NCBI RefSeq assembly: GCF_014235185.1 | Contig: NZ_CP060131.1 | Span: 3,789,501 to 3,853,500 of the forward strand | Reading direction: 5' to 3' | DNA: 64,000 nt | Source of the DNA: Pseudonocardia petroleophila | GTDB lineage: Bacteria; Actinomycetota; Actinomycetes; Mycobacteriales; Pseudonocardiaceae | Shown: positions 34,229 to 42,602 of the stretch, one piece after another | Numbering within the stretch: position 1 is the first letter of the stretch | How the letters are laid out: every line of letters begins with the position of its first letter | The notes under the pieces: generated by a model | Told to the model about the DNA's origin: nothing | Databases searched by the model: none | What the model saw: only the letters and a program-made list of their open reading frames with translations | Made by a program: the position numbers and the translations under genes

Positions 34229-35304
34229 GATCCGTCCTCCACGTCAGGGGTCAGGGCGATCTTGATCACGCCGTCGCGGCGGGAGCCGAACAGCTCGTAC
34301 GCCTCGTCGGTGGCCGAGAGCGGCATCCGGTGGGTGAACAGCTGCGACAGGTCGGCCGGACCGTGCTCGGCCAGCGCGAAGAGCCGGCGCAGCCGATCGC
34401 TCCCGGACGGGCATAGGCTGGTGACGATCTTGCGCTGGTAGAACCCGAGTCCGACCGGGACGTCGAGGCTGCGGTGCGCCGCGTACACCCCGACGCTGGA
34501 CACGGTGCCGTCTAGGCGAGTGCACTCCAGCGCCGCGGCGAAGGTCTCGGCCCGGCCGAGCGCCTCGATCGCGACGTCCACGCCGCGCTTGCCGGTCAGT
34601 TCCCGGATGCGGGCCACCGCGCCCTCGGGCTCGACCACGACGTTGGCGCCGAGCCGCATCGCCATCTCGGCGCGCTCCGGTACGCCCTCCACCGCGATCA
34701 CGAGTCCGGCGCCGTGCATCCGGGCTCCCGCGGTGGCACAGAGCCCGACGGGTCCCTGGGCGAAGATCGCGACCGTGTCGCCGGTCTCCACGTTCGCGCG
34801 CTCGACCGCGGAGAATCCGGTGGACATCACGTCGCCCGCCAGCAGGGCGCGCTCGTCGGACAGGCCCTCGGGCACCTTCGCCATGTTGATCGTCGCGCGC
34901 GGCACCACGAAGTGGTCGCCCTGGCAACCGGCCAGGGCGTTGGAGATGCCCGGCACCTTGCCCAGGACCAGGCAGGCCTGCAGCTGCCCCCGCAGGCAGT
35001 TGCCGCACTCGCCGCAGCCGACGACGCAGGACGCGACCACGCGGTCGCCGACGGCGAACCCGCGGACGTTCTCGCCGAGCACGGCGACGGTGCCGACCGC
35101 CTCGTGGCCCATCCCGACCTGCTCGACGCCGCGGGGCATCGGGAACTCGTGCAGGAAGTGCAGATCCGAGCCGCACACGGTGGCGAGCCGGGTGCGCAGC
35201 ACGGCCTCGTCCGGCCCCGGTTCGGGGACCGGGGCCTCGAGCAGTTCCAGCTTGCCCATCCCGGTCTTCGACCAGGTCCGGTTGACCGTCGTGGTGGTCA
35301 TCAT
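34225..35304 (-). CDS. Zinc-dependent alcohol dehydrogenase (MDR family)
   Basis: 359 residues; ATG 35304 with GGAGG upstream, overlapping the crotonase stop. Catalytic zinc ligands in VCGSDLHFLHEF and GHEAVG; structural zinc from the four-cysteine lobe GCGECGNCLRGQLQAC; NAD(P) loop AQGPVGLCA. It oxidises a secondary or primary alcohol to carbonyl. Within the operon it likely handles a hydroxyl generated by hydration or hydrolysis. Confidence 0.93.
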   Translation of the reverse strand: MMTTTTVNRTWSKTGMGKLELLEAPVPEPGPDEAVLRTRLATVCGSDLHFLHEFPMPRGVEQVGMGHEAVGTVAVLGENVRGFAVGDRVVASCVVGCGECGNCLRGQLQACLVLGKVPGISNALAGCQGDHFVVPRATINMAKVPEGLSDERALLAGDVMSTGFSAVERANVETGDTVAIFAQGPVGLCATAGARMHGAGLVIAVEGVPERAEMAMRLGANVVVEPEGAVARIRELTGKRGVDVAIEALGRAETFAAALECTRLDGTVSSVGVYAAHRSLDVPVGLGFYQRKIVTSLCPSGSDRLRRLFALAEHGPADLSQLFTHRMPLSATDEAYELFGSRRDGVIKIALTPDVEDGS

Positions 35305-36041
35305 CGTCCTCCGCTTCGCCTGCGCATCGACCACATCTGTGGTGCCCGCTCGGTCTGTACCGCCGTGTCCCAACCGACCGCCGGCGGGCCGGTCTCCATC
35401 CGGAAGCTGCGTACCGCGGCCCTGGCCAGCGCCGGGTCCTTGGCCACGCCCGCGGCGAACTCCATGGCCCGGGCCTCGACGGCGCCGTCGTCCACGGACT
35501 CCCACGCCAGGCCGAGCGCGACGGCCCGGTCACCGTCGATCTCCGCGCCGCCCAGTGCCATCGCGGCCGCGGCCTCGCGCCCGGCCAGCCGCGACAGCAG
35601 CACGAAGTGCCCGCCGCCGGGGTGCAGCCCGATCCGCAGGAACCCCGACATCAGCCGGGCGTTCCCGGCGACCACGCGCATGTCCGTGGCCAGGGCCAGG
35701 TTCATCCCCGCACCGACGGCGGCGCCCCGGACCGCGGCGATGGTGAACGCCCGGACCCGGCCCACCCGGGTGAACGACTCGTAGATGACCGACAGCCCGG
35801 TGTAGGTGGCGTCGTCGGCCGGATCGGAGCCCGCGCCGGCCAGGGTGCCGGTGTGCGCCCCGGCGCAGAACCGGCCGCCGGCGCCCCGGATCACCAGCGC
35901 CCCGACACCGTCGTCCGCGTCGACCCGCTCCAGCGCCGCCACCATCTCACCCGCCATCTGCGGCGTCAGCGCGTTGCGCCGCTCCGGTGCGTTCAGCGTC
36001 AGTACCGCGACACCGTCGCCGATCTCGAGATCTACCTCCAC
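35301..36041 (-). CDS. Crotonase-fold protein (atypical active site)
   Basis: 246 residues from the GTG at 36041 (AGGAGGAACG upstream). GGRFCAGAHTGTL and GAAVGAGMNLALATDMR give the CoA/oxyanion site. The standard Glu pair is Asn (GAGMNLAL) and Phe (MSGFLRIGLHPGGG), so hydratase activity is unlikely; isomerase, hydrolase or dehalogenase-like reactions are possible. Overlaps the alcohol dehydrogenase and lies 22 bases after the CoA-transferase gene. Confidence 0.87.
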   Translation of the reverse strand: MEVDLEIGDGVAVLTLNAPERRNALTPQMAGEMVAALERVDADDGVGALVIRGAGGRFCAGAHTGTLAGAGSDPADDATYTGLSVIYESFTRVGRVRAFTIAAVRGAAVGAGMNLALATDMRVVAGNARLMSGFLRIGLHPGGGHFVLLSRLAGREAAAAMALGGAEIDGDRAVALGLAWESVDDGAVEARAMEFAAGVAKDPALARAAVRSFRMETGPPAVGWDTAVQTERAPQMWSMRRRSGGR

Positions 36042-36063
36042 CGTTCCTCCTGTGCCCCGTCGG

Positions 36064-37239
36064 TCATTCCGCGACCACACCGGTCGCGATCAGCTCGTCG
36101 ATCTGCTCGCCGGTCATCTCCAGCCCGCCCAGCACCTCCCTGGTGTGCGCCCCGGGCCGGGTCACCACCGGACCCGCGGTGGTGACCCAGCCGCTCATCC
36201 GCGGGACCGGGCCGACCTGGCCGGGCGACGGCAGGACGCCGCGGCGGTGCGCGGTGGCGAAGGCGTCGGGCAGCGACCGGACCGGTGCGACCGCGGTGTC
36301 GACCGCGCCGAGCCGCTCCAGCCAGGTGGCCAGCGGGGCGCCGGCGAAGGTGTCGGTGAACACCGTGCGCATCTCGTCCCACCGGGTCGGGTCGTCCTGC
36401 TGCTCGATCAGCTCGGGCCGGCCGATCGCCGTGCAGAGGTTGGCGAAGAACTTCGGCTCCAGCGCGCCGACCGAGATCCACTGGTCGTCGGAGGTGCGGT
36501 AGCAGTCGTAGAAGGGCACCGCGCCGGAGAGCAGCCCACCACCCCACGACGGGTCGGGCGCGCCGGCGCCGATCCAGGCGGGGACCACCTGGAGCAGGCT
36601 CAGCAGGCCCTCGTACATCGACACGTCGACATGGGTGCCGCGGCCGGTGCCCGCCCGGCCGGTCAGCCCGGCGAGGATGCCGAACGCGGCCAGCAGCCCG
36701 CCGGCGGCGTAGTCGGCGGCCATGTTCAGCGGGATCCCGGGACGCTGGCCGGCCCGGGTGCTGGCCGAGAGCAGCCCGGCCTCGGCGATGTAGTTGAGGT
36801 CGTGCCCGGCGTGCTGGGCGAGCTCGCCGGTCTGCCCGTACCCGGTGAGCGAGCAGTAGACCAGTCCGGGGCTGGTGGCCGACAGGGCCGGGTATCCGAG
36901 CCCCAGCCGTTCGCAGACGCCCGGGCGGAACCCCTCCACGAATACGTCGCTGCGCGCGGCGAGCCGCAGGGCGATGTCCAGGCCGGCCGGATCCTTGAGG
37001 TTCACCACGATCGAGCGGCGCGACCGGTGCAGGGGGCTGAGCCCGAGGCGCCGCGCCTCGCGCCCGCCGTGTGCCCCCAGGTTGCTCACGCCGCTCCCGG
37101 GCCGGGTCGAGGGCGGGGCCTCCAGGGTGATCACGTCGGCGCCGAGGTCGCCGAGCAGCGTCGTCGCGAACGGACCCGGCGCCAGCGCCGAGAGGTCGAG
37201 CACCCGGACGCCGGCGAGCGGCCCTGTGCCTGCGGTCAT
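36064..37239 (-). CDS. CaiB/BaiF family (type III) CoA-transferase or acyl-CoA racemase
   Basis: 391 residues, ATG 37239. VRVLDLSALAPGPFATTLLG is the family N-terminus; Asp in HAGHDLNYIAEAG is the catalytic aspartate; SMYEGLLSLL is also typical. It either moves CoA to the free acid or epimerises an alpha-methyl acyl-CoA (AMACR type), which would suit branched or ring-derived substrates. The gene overlaps the ACAD beta chain by 4 bases. Confidence 0.92.
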   Translation of the reverse strand: MTAGTGPLAGVRVLDLSALAPGPFATTLLGDLGADVITLEAPPSTRPGSGVSNLGAHGGREARRLGLSPLHRSRRSIVVNLKDPAGLDIALRLAARSDVFVEGFRPGVCERLGLGYPALSATSPGLVYCSLTGYGQTGELAQHAGHDLNYIAEAGLLSASTRAGQRPGIPLNMAADYAAGGLLAAFGILAGLTGRAGTGRGTHVDVSMYEGLLSLLQVVPAWIGAGAPDPSWGGGLLSGAVPFYDCYRTSDDQWISVGALEPKFFANLCTAIGRPELIEQQDDPTRWDEMRTVFTDTFAGAPLATWLERLGAVDTAVAPVRSLPDAFATAHRRGVLPSPGQVGPVPRMSGWVTTAGPVVTRPGAHTREVLGGLEMTGEQIDELIATGVVAE

Positions 37240-38273
37240 GTCGTCGTCCTCACGTGGTGGTCGGTGGTGGGGCGGTCGAACAGGGTCGTGGCGAGTCGGG
37301 CCCGGTGCGCGGCCGGCGTCCCGCAGGCCAGCTCGAGCGCCTTGCCGCGCTTGAGCCACAGGTGCAGGTCGTGCTCCCAGGTGAAGCCGATGCCGCCGTG
37401 GCACTGCAGGGCGTGCTCGTTGGCCGCCCGCCCGGCATCCGAGGCGGCCACCGCGGCGACCGCGGCTGCCGCGGTGGCCTCCGGGTCGTCGGTGGCGAGC
37501 AGGTGGGCGGCGACCCGGACGGAGGGTCGGGCCATCTGCACGGCCACGTGCGCGTCGGCCAGGCGGTGCTTGACGGCCTGGAAGGACCCCACCGGGCGGC
37601 CGAACTGGTGGCGCTGCCCGACGTATCCGACCGTGACGTCGACCAGGTGGGACGCGACGCCGAGCAGCAGCGCCGCGTTCGCCACGGCCGCCCGGTCGAG
37701 CAGCCGCCGGACCGGCCCGGCACCGGGCAGCAGCGTGTCCGGCCCGGTGTCGGCGGTCACGCTCGACAGCCGCCGGGAGCGGTCGAAGGCGGGCTGCGCG
37801 ACGCTGGTCCAGCATCCGCGCTCCACGGCGTGCAGGCCGTCGGGTGCCGCCAGGATCAGCAGGTCGGCGTCGGCGCCGCAGGCCACCAACGGCCGGCCGG
37901 GCAGCGCCACGGTGGCCACCGCCGCACCCGACGCGATGGCGGGCAGCCAGCGCTCGCGCTGGGCGTCGGAGCCGCGGTCGTCCAGCGTCAGCGCGGCCAG
38001 CGCGGTCTCGGCCAGTGGCAGCGGGAGGGCGGCCCGTCCGGCCTCCTCCAGCAGCACCGCCACCTCCAGGTCGCCGAGGCCGAGGCCGCCGAACCGCTCG
38101 GGCACGGCGGCGCCGAGGAAACCGACCTCGGCCAGCTGCGCCCACAGCCCGCGGTCGAGCCCGGCGCCGTCGTCCCAGGCGGCGCGGACCCGCGACGGCG
38201 GGCACTGCGCGGACAGGAAGGAGCGCGCCCCCTCGGCGAGCGAACGCTGGTCCGGGGTCAGGTCGAGGTCCAC
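37236..38273 (-). CDS. Acyl-CoA dehydrogenase, non-catalytic beta-type subunit (pair 2)
   Basis: 345 residues from the GTG at 38273, shorter than a full ACAD. The typical substrate loop (SEPDxGS) and both possible catalytic Glu positions are missing. The end QCHGGIGFTWEHDLHLWLKR is typical of the FadE beta chains that form alpha2beta2 enzymes in steroid degradation (ChsE1-ChsE2 type). Start overlaps the alpha chain at 38258 by 16 bases and its stop overlaps the CoA-transferase start. Confidence 0.88.
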   Translation of the reverse strand: MDLDLTPDQRSLAEGARSFLSAQCPPSRVRAAWDDGAGLDRGLWAQLAEVGFLGAAVPERFGGLGLGDLEVAVLLEEAGRAALPLPLAETALAALTLDDRGSDAQRERWLPAIASGAAVATVALPGRPLVACGADADLLILAAPDGLHAVERGCWTSVAQPAFDRSRRLSSVTADTGPDTLLPGAGPVRRLLDRAAVANAALLLGVASHLVDVTVGYVGQRHQFGRPVGSFQAVKHRLADAHVAVQMARPSVRVAAHLLATDDPEATAAAAVAAVAASDAGRAANEHALQCHGGIGFTWEHDLHLWLKRGKALELACGTPAAHRARLATTLFDRPTTDHHVRTTT

Positions 38274-39433
38274 CGGGGCTCCCTCGGCAGGCCGAGCACG
38301 CGCTCGGCGATGATGTTGCGCTGCACCTCGCTGGTCCCGGCGAAGATCCGGGACGCCCGCGCGTGCCAGTAGCGGCGGTGCAGCCCCGGCGCGGCCAGGT
38401 TCAGCGACGCCTGCGGCGTCAGCTCGGCGAGCGGGCCGAGGATGCGCAGCGCCGTCTCGAAGATCCGGGCCTCCATCTCCGACCAGTACAGCTTCGTGAT
38501 GCTCGCCTGGGCGTCGGTGGGCACGCCGGCCGCCAGCCGGCTGGTCACGAGCTCGATGTGCCGGCGGAACTGCTGCACCTCGACGAACCGGGCGGCGACC
38601 TCGTCGCGCACCACGGGGTCGTCGGCCACCCCGGCCCGGTGCGCCAGCTCCACCAGGTCGTCGACGTCGCGGGCGAAGCGGGCATGGTCGCCGAGCCCGC
38701 CGCGCTCGAAGCCCAGCGTGGCCATGGCCACCGCCCAGCCGTCCCCGATCCCGCCGACGACGTCGGTCAGCGGCACCCGGACCCCGGTGAGGAACACCTC
38801 GGAGAAGCCCGGCTCGCCGTGCAGCTGGCGGATCGGCCGCAGCTCGACGCCGGGGGAGTCCATCGCGATCATCACGAAGGTCAGGCCCCGGTGCCGTTGC
38901 TGCGCCGGATCCGTGCGGACCAGCGCGAACATCCACTGCGCGAACGCCGAGAGCGAGGTCCACACCTTCTGCCCGGTGATCACCAGCTGGTCGCCGTCGA
39001 GCTCGCCGCGGGTGCGCACCGCGGCCAGGTCGCTGCCGGCGTCGGGCTCGGAGAAGCCCTGACACCACAGCTGCTCGCAGCTGAGCATCCCGGGCAGCCA
39101 GCGCTGCTGCTGCTCGGGCGTGCCGAGGGCCATCACGGTGGGTCCGGCCATGCCCAGCGCCAGCCGGTTCAGGCGCACCGGAGCGCCCGAGCGCACATAC
39201 TCCTCCCCGAACAGGGCCTGCTCGATCAGCCCCGCGCCGCCGCCGCCGTGCTCGCGCGGCCAGTGCAGCGCCGCGTACCCGGCGTCGTGCAGCTGCCGCT
39301 CCCACACCCGGTGCGCGGCCACCCCCTCCGCGGTGTAGGGCGGCGGCAGCGGCTCCGCCGGCACGTGGGCGGCCAGCCAGTCGCGGGCCCGCGCGCGGAA
39401 GGACGTCTGCGCGGGGGAGTAGGTGAGGTCCAC
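38258..39433 (-). CDS. Acyl-CoA dehydrogenase, catalytic alpha-type subunit (pair 2)
   Basis: 391 residues. GFSEPDAGSDLAAVRT is intact. TLGFERGGLGD gives the catalytic Glu in the middle of the C-terminal domain, and RIFAGTSEVQRNIIAERVLGL has Ala at the classical site, as in steroid-type alpha subunits (FadE26/FadE28 class). Together with the following beta chain it should make a heterotetramer acting on a bulky ring-bearing acyl-CoA. Confidence 0.9.
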   Translation of the reverse strand: MDLTYSPAQTSFRARARDWLAAHVPAEPLPPPYTAEGVAAHRVWERQLHDAGYAALHWPREHGGGGAGLIEQALFGEEYVRSGAPVRLNRLALGMAGPTVMALGTPEQQQRWLPGMLSCEQLWCQGFSEPDAGSDLAAVRTRGELDGDQLVITGQKVWTSLSAFAQWMFALVRTDPAQQRHRGLTFVMIAMDSPGVELRPIRQLHGEPGFSEVFLTGVRVPLTDVVGGIGDGWAVAMATLGFERGGLGDHARFARDVDDLVELAHRAGVADDPVVRDEVAARFVEVQQFRRHIELVTSRLAAGVPTDAQASITKLYWSEMEARIFETALRILGPLAELTPQASLNLAAPGLHRRYWHARASRIFAGTSEVQRNIIAERVLGLPREPRWTST

Positions 39434-39434
39434 C

Positions 39435-40517
39435 TCAGATCCTCGTGATCGTCGGCCAGAGCTCGTCCGGACCGGCGGTGACCACCGCGCGTCCGAGCTC
39501 GGCGGCCCAGTGCTCGTCGGACCCGAACTCCTCGCGCCACGACCACAGCCGCCGCGTCAGGTGGTGCAGCCGGTGCTCCTGGGTGAAGCCGATCGCGCCG
39601 TGCACCTGGTGGGCGATCCGCGCCGCCGGGCCGGCCGCCGCGCTGGTGCGGGCCTTCGCGGCGGCGACCGCCAGCCCGAGGTCGGCCGGGTCCGAGCCGC
39701 GCGAGAGCGAGGCGACGGCCGCGTCCGCGGCCGCACCGGCCGCGGCGGCCAGGCCCGCGAGCACCGCGACCTGGTGGGCGACGGCCTGGAACCGGCCGAC
39801 CGGACGACCGAACTGCTCGCGCTCGCCTGCGTAGCGCACGGTCAGCTCCAGCACCGTGCCCAGCGCGCCGGCCAGCTGCACCGCCCTGGCCAGCGCCCCC
39901 AGCCGGTGGAGCTGCGCGGAGGTGCCCGCCGGGACCTCCGCGACGTCGTCGGTGGGGATCTCCGACCCGGCCGCGACCAGGTCGTCACGGGGTTCGCCTG
40001 CGAGGTTGTCACCGGCGGCCAGCGTGAGATGCGCCGGGTCGAGCAACGCAACCAGCTCGGGACGGTGACCCCCGCCGACGCCGGCGACCAGGATGCGGGT
40101 GGCGAACCTGGCGTAGGGCACCCGCGGCGCGGTCCCGTCCAGCACCACCCCCGCCCCGGTCCGCCGGATCGTCAGCCCGGGTCCGAGCGCGACCGTGCTC
40201 GGCCCCAGCGGGAACGCCAGCCCGGACACCGCGCACCCGGCGGCGACCGGGAACAGCGCCTCGGCCAGCGGCACCGGCCCGGCGTGCGCGGCGACCACGC
40301 GCAGCACGGCCGCGGCTTCGGCCGGCTCCCCGCCGGACCCGCCGAGGTGCTCGGGCACCCCGACCGAGGTCATGCCGGCCTCGACCAGCGCGGCCCACAG
40401 CGGCTGGCTCCAGGAGCCCTCGGAGGCGGCGACGAGCTCGGGCGGGCAGTGGTCGGCCATGATCTCGCCGACGGTCCGCTCCAGCAGCGCCCGGTCGTCG
40501 GGCGATCCCGCGTTCAT
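39435..40517 (-). CDS. Acyl-CoA dehydrogenase, non-catalytic beta-type subunit (pair 1)
   Basis: 360 residues from the ATG at 40517. Divergent N-terminus, no SEPD loop, no catalytic Glu; ends QVHGAIGFTQEHRLHHLTRR, the beta-chain hallmark. Its start overlaps the alpha chain at 40514 by 4 bases (ATGA). One base separates its stop from the next alpha chain's start. Confidence 0.88.
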   Translation of the reverse strand: MNAGSPDDRALLERTVGEIMADHCPPELVAASEGSWSQPLWAALVEAGMTSVGVPEHLGGSGGEPAEAAAVLRVVAAHAGPVPLAEALFPVAAGCAVSGLAFPLGPSTVALGPGLTIRRTGAGVVLDGTAPRVPYARFATRILVAGVGGGHRPELVALLDPAHLTLAAGDNLAGEPRDDLVAAGSEIPTDDVAEVPAGTSAQLHRLGALARAVQLAGALGTVLELTVRYAGEREQFGRPVGRFQAVAHQVAVLAGLAAAAGAAADAAVASLSRGSDPADLGLAVAAAKARTSAAAGPAARIAHQVHGAIGFTQEHRLHHLTRRLWSWREEFGSDEHWAAELGRAVVTAGPDELWPTITRI

Positions 40518-41683
40518 CGCAGCCCCAACCCGCGGGCCACGATTCCGCGCAGCACCTCGTTGGTGCCTCCGCGCAGCGTGAACCCCGGCGCGTGCAGCAC
40601 GGCGCGGGCCAGCTCTCGGGCGAACGGGTCGGCGGCGGTGGCGCTCGGCTCCACCGGGGCCACAGAGCGCGCGACGTCGATGATCTCGTTCTCCAGCGTC
40701 GTGCCGACGTCCTTGACCAGCGCGGCGGCGACGTCGGGAGCCTCCCCGCGGTCCAGGGCGGCGGCGATCTGCACCGAGAGCCTGCGCAGGGTCCACAGCT
40801 GGGCGACCAGCTGCCCGATGGCCACCGCCTGGCGCCGGTCGTCGGGGTCGGCCACCCGGACGAGCGCGGCCAGCAGCGGCAGCGTGGACAGGAACCGCTC
40901 CGGACCGCTGCGCTCGAAGGCCAGCTCGGAGGTGACCTGGCTCCATCCGGAGCCGATCTCGCCGAGGACCATGTCGTCACCCACGAACACGTCCTCGAGG
41001 AGGACCTCGTTGAAGTGGTGCTCGCCGTCGAGCAGCCGGATCGGGGAGATGGTCAGCCCCGGCGACCGCAGGTCGACGACGAACTGGCTCAGCCCGTCGT
41101 GTCGGGCCGCGTCGTCGCGCGGCGAGGTGCGGCACAGCGTGATCATGTAGTCGCAGCGGTGGGCCTGGCTGGTCCAGACCTTGGTCCCGTTCAGCCGCCA
41201 CCCGGCACCGTCGCGGCGCGCCGTGGTGCGCACCGAGGCCAGGTCCGATCCGCTGTCCGGCTCGCTCATCCCGATCGCGAAGAAGGACCGGCCGCGCGCC
41301 ATCTCCGGAAGCAACCGCTCGCGCTGCTCCTCGGTGCCGTAGCGCAGCAGCGCCGGCCCGCTCTGCCGGTCGGTCACCCAGTGCGCCACCACCGGCGCCC
41401 CGGCGGCGAGCAGTTCCTCGATCACCACGAAGCGGTGCAACGACGGCTGCTCGTGGCCGCCGTAGCGGCGCGGCCAGGTCATCCCCAGCCAGCCGCGGTC
41501 GCCGAGCCGGCCGGAGAACCCGGCGTCGAACCCGGCCAGCCAGGAGTCGCTGGTGCCCTGGATGGTGCCGCGGTCGCGCTCGGCCCGGAGGAACTCCCGG
41601 ACCTCGCCGCGCAGCGCCTCGGCCGCCGGTGGCAGGCCGGCGTCGGGAAGCCGGATCGTCGTCGTCGTCGACGTCGTGGGCAT
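40514..41683 (-). CDS. Acyl-CoA dehydrogenase, catalytic alpha-type subunit (pair 1)
   Basis: 389 residues, ATG 41683. GMSEPDSGSDLASVRT binds flavin/substrate; ELAFERSGPER carries the catalytic Glu; TLRGGTNEVLRGIVARGLGLR has Gly at the classical Glu position. Same architecture as the alpha chain at 38258. Two bases after the BadI-like crotonase stop, so it is the second gene of the operon. Confidence 0.9.
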   Translation of the reverse strand: MPTTSTTTTIRLPDAGLPPAAEALRGEVREFLRAERDRGTIQGTSDSWLAGFDAGFSGRLGDRGWLGMTWPRRYGGHEQPSLHRFVVIEELLAAGAPVVAHWVTDRQSGPALLRYGTEEQRERLLPEMARGRSFFAIGMSEPDSGSDLASVRTTARRDGAGWRLNGTKVWTSQAHRCDYMITLCRTSPRDDAARHDGLSQFVVDLRSPGLTISPIRLLDGEHHFNEVLLEDVFVGDDMVLGEIGSGWSQVTSELAFERSGPERFLSTLPLLAALVRVADPDDRRQAVAIGQLVAQLWTLRRLSVQIAAALDRGEAPDVAAALVKDVGTTLENEIIDVARSVAPVEPSATAADPFARELARAVLHAPGFTLRGGTNEVLRGIVARGLGLR

Positions 41684-41685
41684 GC

Positions 41686-42495
41686 TCAGCGCCAGGGCGA
41701 GAAGTCGGGCTTGCGCTTCTCCATGAAGGCCCCGGAGCCCTCGGTCTGCTCGCCGGAGGCGAAGAACCCGGGGTTGACCTGGTTGAGGATGGTGAACCGC
41801 TCCTGCTCCTCGCGGATGTGCGCGGTCGAGTCGTCGAACGATTTCTTGATCAGCTTGAGCACCGTGGGGCTGAGCGCGAGCAGTTCCGCGCACCAGCGCT
41901 CGACCTCGGCGTCGAGCTCCTCGGCGGGTACGACGGCGTTGACCAGGCCCCAGTCCAGCGCCTGCTGCGCGGTGTAGCGGCGGCAGAGCATCCAGATCTC
42001 CTTGGCCCGCTTCATCCCGACCACCGTCCACAGGTGGCTGACCAGCCAGCCCTCCGCCGGGCTGGCCACGCGCGGGCCGTTCTGACCGAACACCGACCGG
42101 TCCGAGGCGATCGTGAAGTCGGTGACGTAGGCCATGTGGTGGCCGCCGCCGATGGCGTAGCCGTCGACGCGGGCGATCACCGGCTTGAGGCATTCGCGGA
42201 AGGCGCGGTAGAGCTCCTTCATCAGCTTGTCGAACGAGTCGTCGCCGGCGCGGAAGGTGTCCTCGTTCTCGACGCTCACGTCGCCGCCGGCGGAGAACGC
42301 GCGCTCGCCCGCGCCGGTCAGCACGATGACGCCGACCTGGCTGTCCGCGCCCGCCCGCCAGATCGCGTGGGCGAGCTCCTTGACCGTGTGCGGGGTGAAC
42401 GCGTTGAGCTTGTCGGGCCGGTTGATGGTCACCCGTGCGACCGCGTCCTTGACCTCGTACAGGATGTCGGAGTATTCCTCGACCGTTGCGGTCAT
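41686..42495 (-). CDS. BadI-like crotonase (2-ketocyclohexanecarboxyl-CoA hydrolase/MenB family)
   Basis: 269 residues, ATG 42495 with GGGAGG upstream. VTINRPDKLNAF, KPVIARVDGYAIGGGHHMAY and the block VGMKRAKEIWMLCRRY track the remembered BadI sequence closely, including the C-terminal ELLALSPTVLKLIKKSFD and EKRKPDFSPW. BadI hydrolytically opens 2-ketocyclohexane-1-carboxyl-CoA to pimeloyl-CoA. The SVDPGYG segment of BadI is here ASPAEGW, so the active-site acid has shifted and the substrate may differ. First gene of the operon and divergent from a BadH-like SDR, its expected pathway partner. Confidence 0.88.
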   Translation of the reverse strand: MTATVEEYSDILYEVKDAVARVTINRPDKLNAFTPHTVKELAHAIWRAGADSQVGVIVLTGAGERAFSAGGDVSVENEDTFRAGDDSFDKLMKELYRAFRECLKPVIARVDGYAIGGGHHMAYVTDFTIASDRSVFGQNGPRVASPAEGWLVSHLWTVVGMKRAKEIWMLCRRYTAQQALDWGLVNAVVPAEELDAEVERWCAELLALSPTVLKLIKKSFDDSTAHIREEQERFTILNQVNPGFFASGEQTEGSGAFMEKRKPDFSPWR

Positions 42496-42517
42496 GATCC
42501 GGCGCCTCCCTTGTCGG

Positions 42518-42528
42518 GTATGATGATT
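42518..42528 (+). promoter_or_regulatory. GTATGATGATT element in the BadI/BadH-like divergent promoter
   Basis: Same 11-mer as at 5624-5634 upstream of the AliB-like ACAD. It lies 23 bases from the BadI-like start and 75 from the SDR start, placed to control both. Confidence 0.45.
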
Positions 42529-42602
42529 ACGAGGATCGTAGGGATGTCGTGGGGGCAAAGTCCACCACTCGCCCGGCCCACCGATGACGCTGAGGAGACG
42601 AC

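Noticed and set aside
35301..42495. Whole operon as a cholesterol side-chain cluster
   Set aside because: Alpha/beta ACADs and the hydrolase resemble steroid genes, but no KstD, HsaC, Mce or ChsH-type markers are present and the BadI/BadH-like genes point elsewhere; left as undetermined ring acid.
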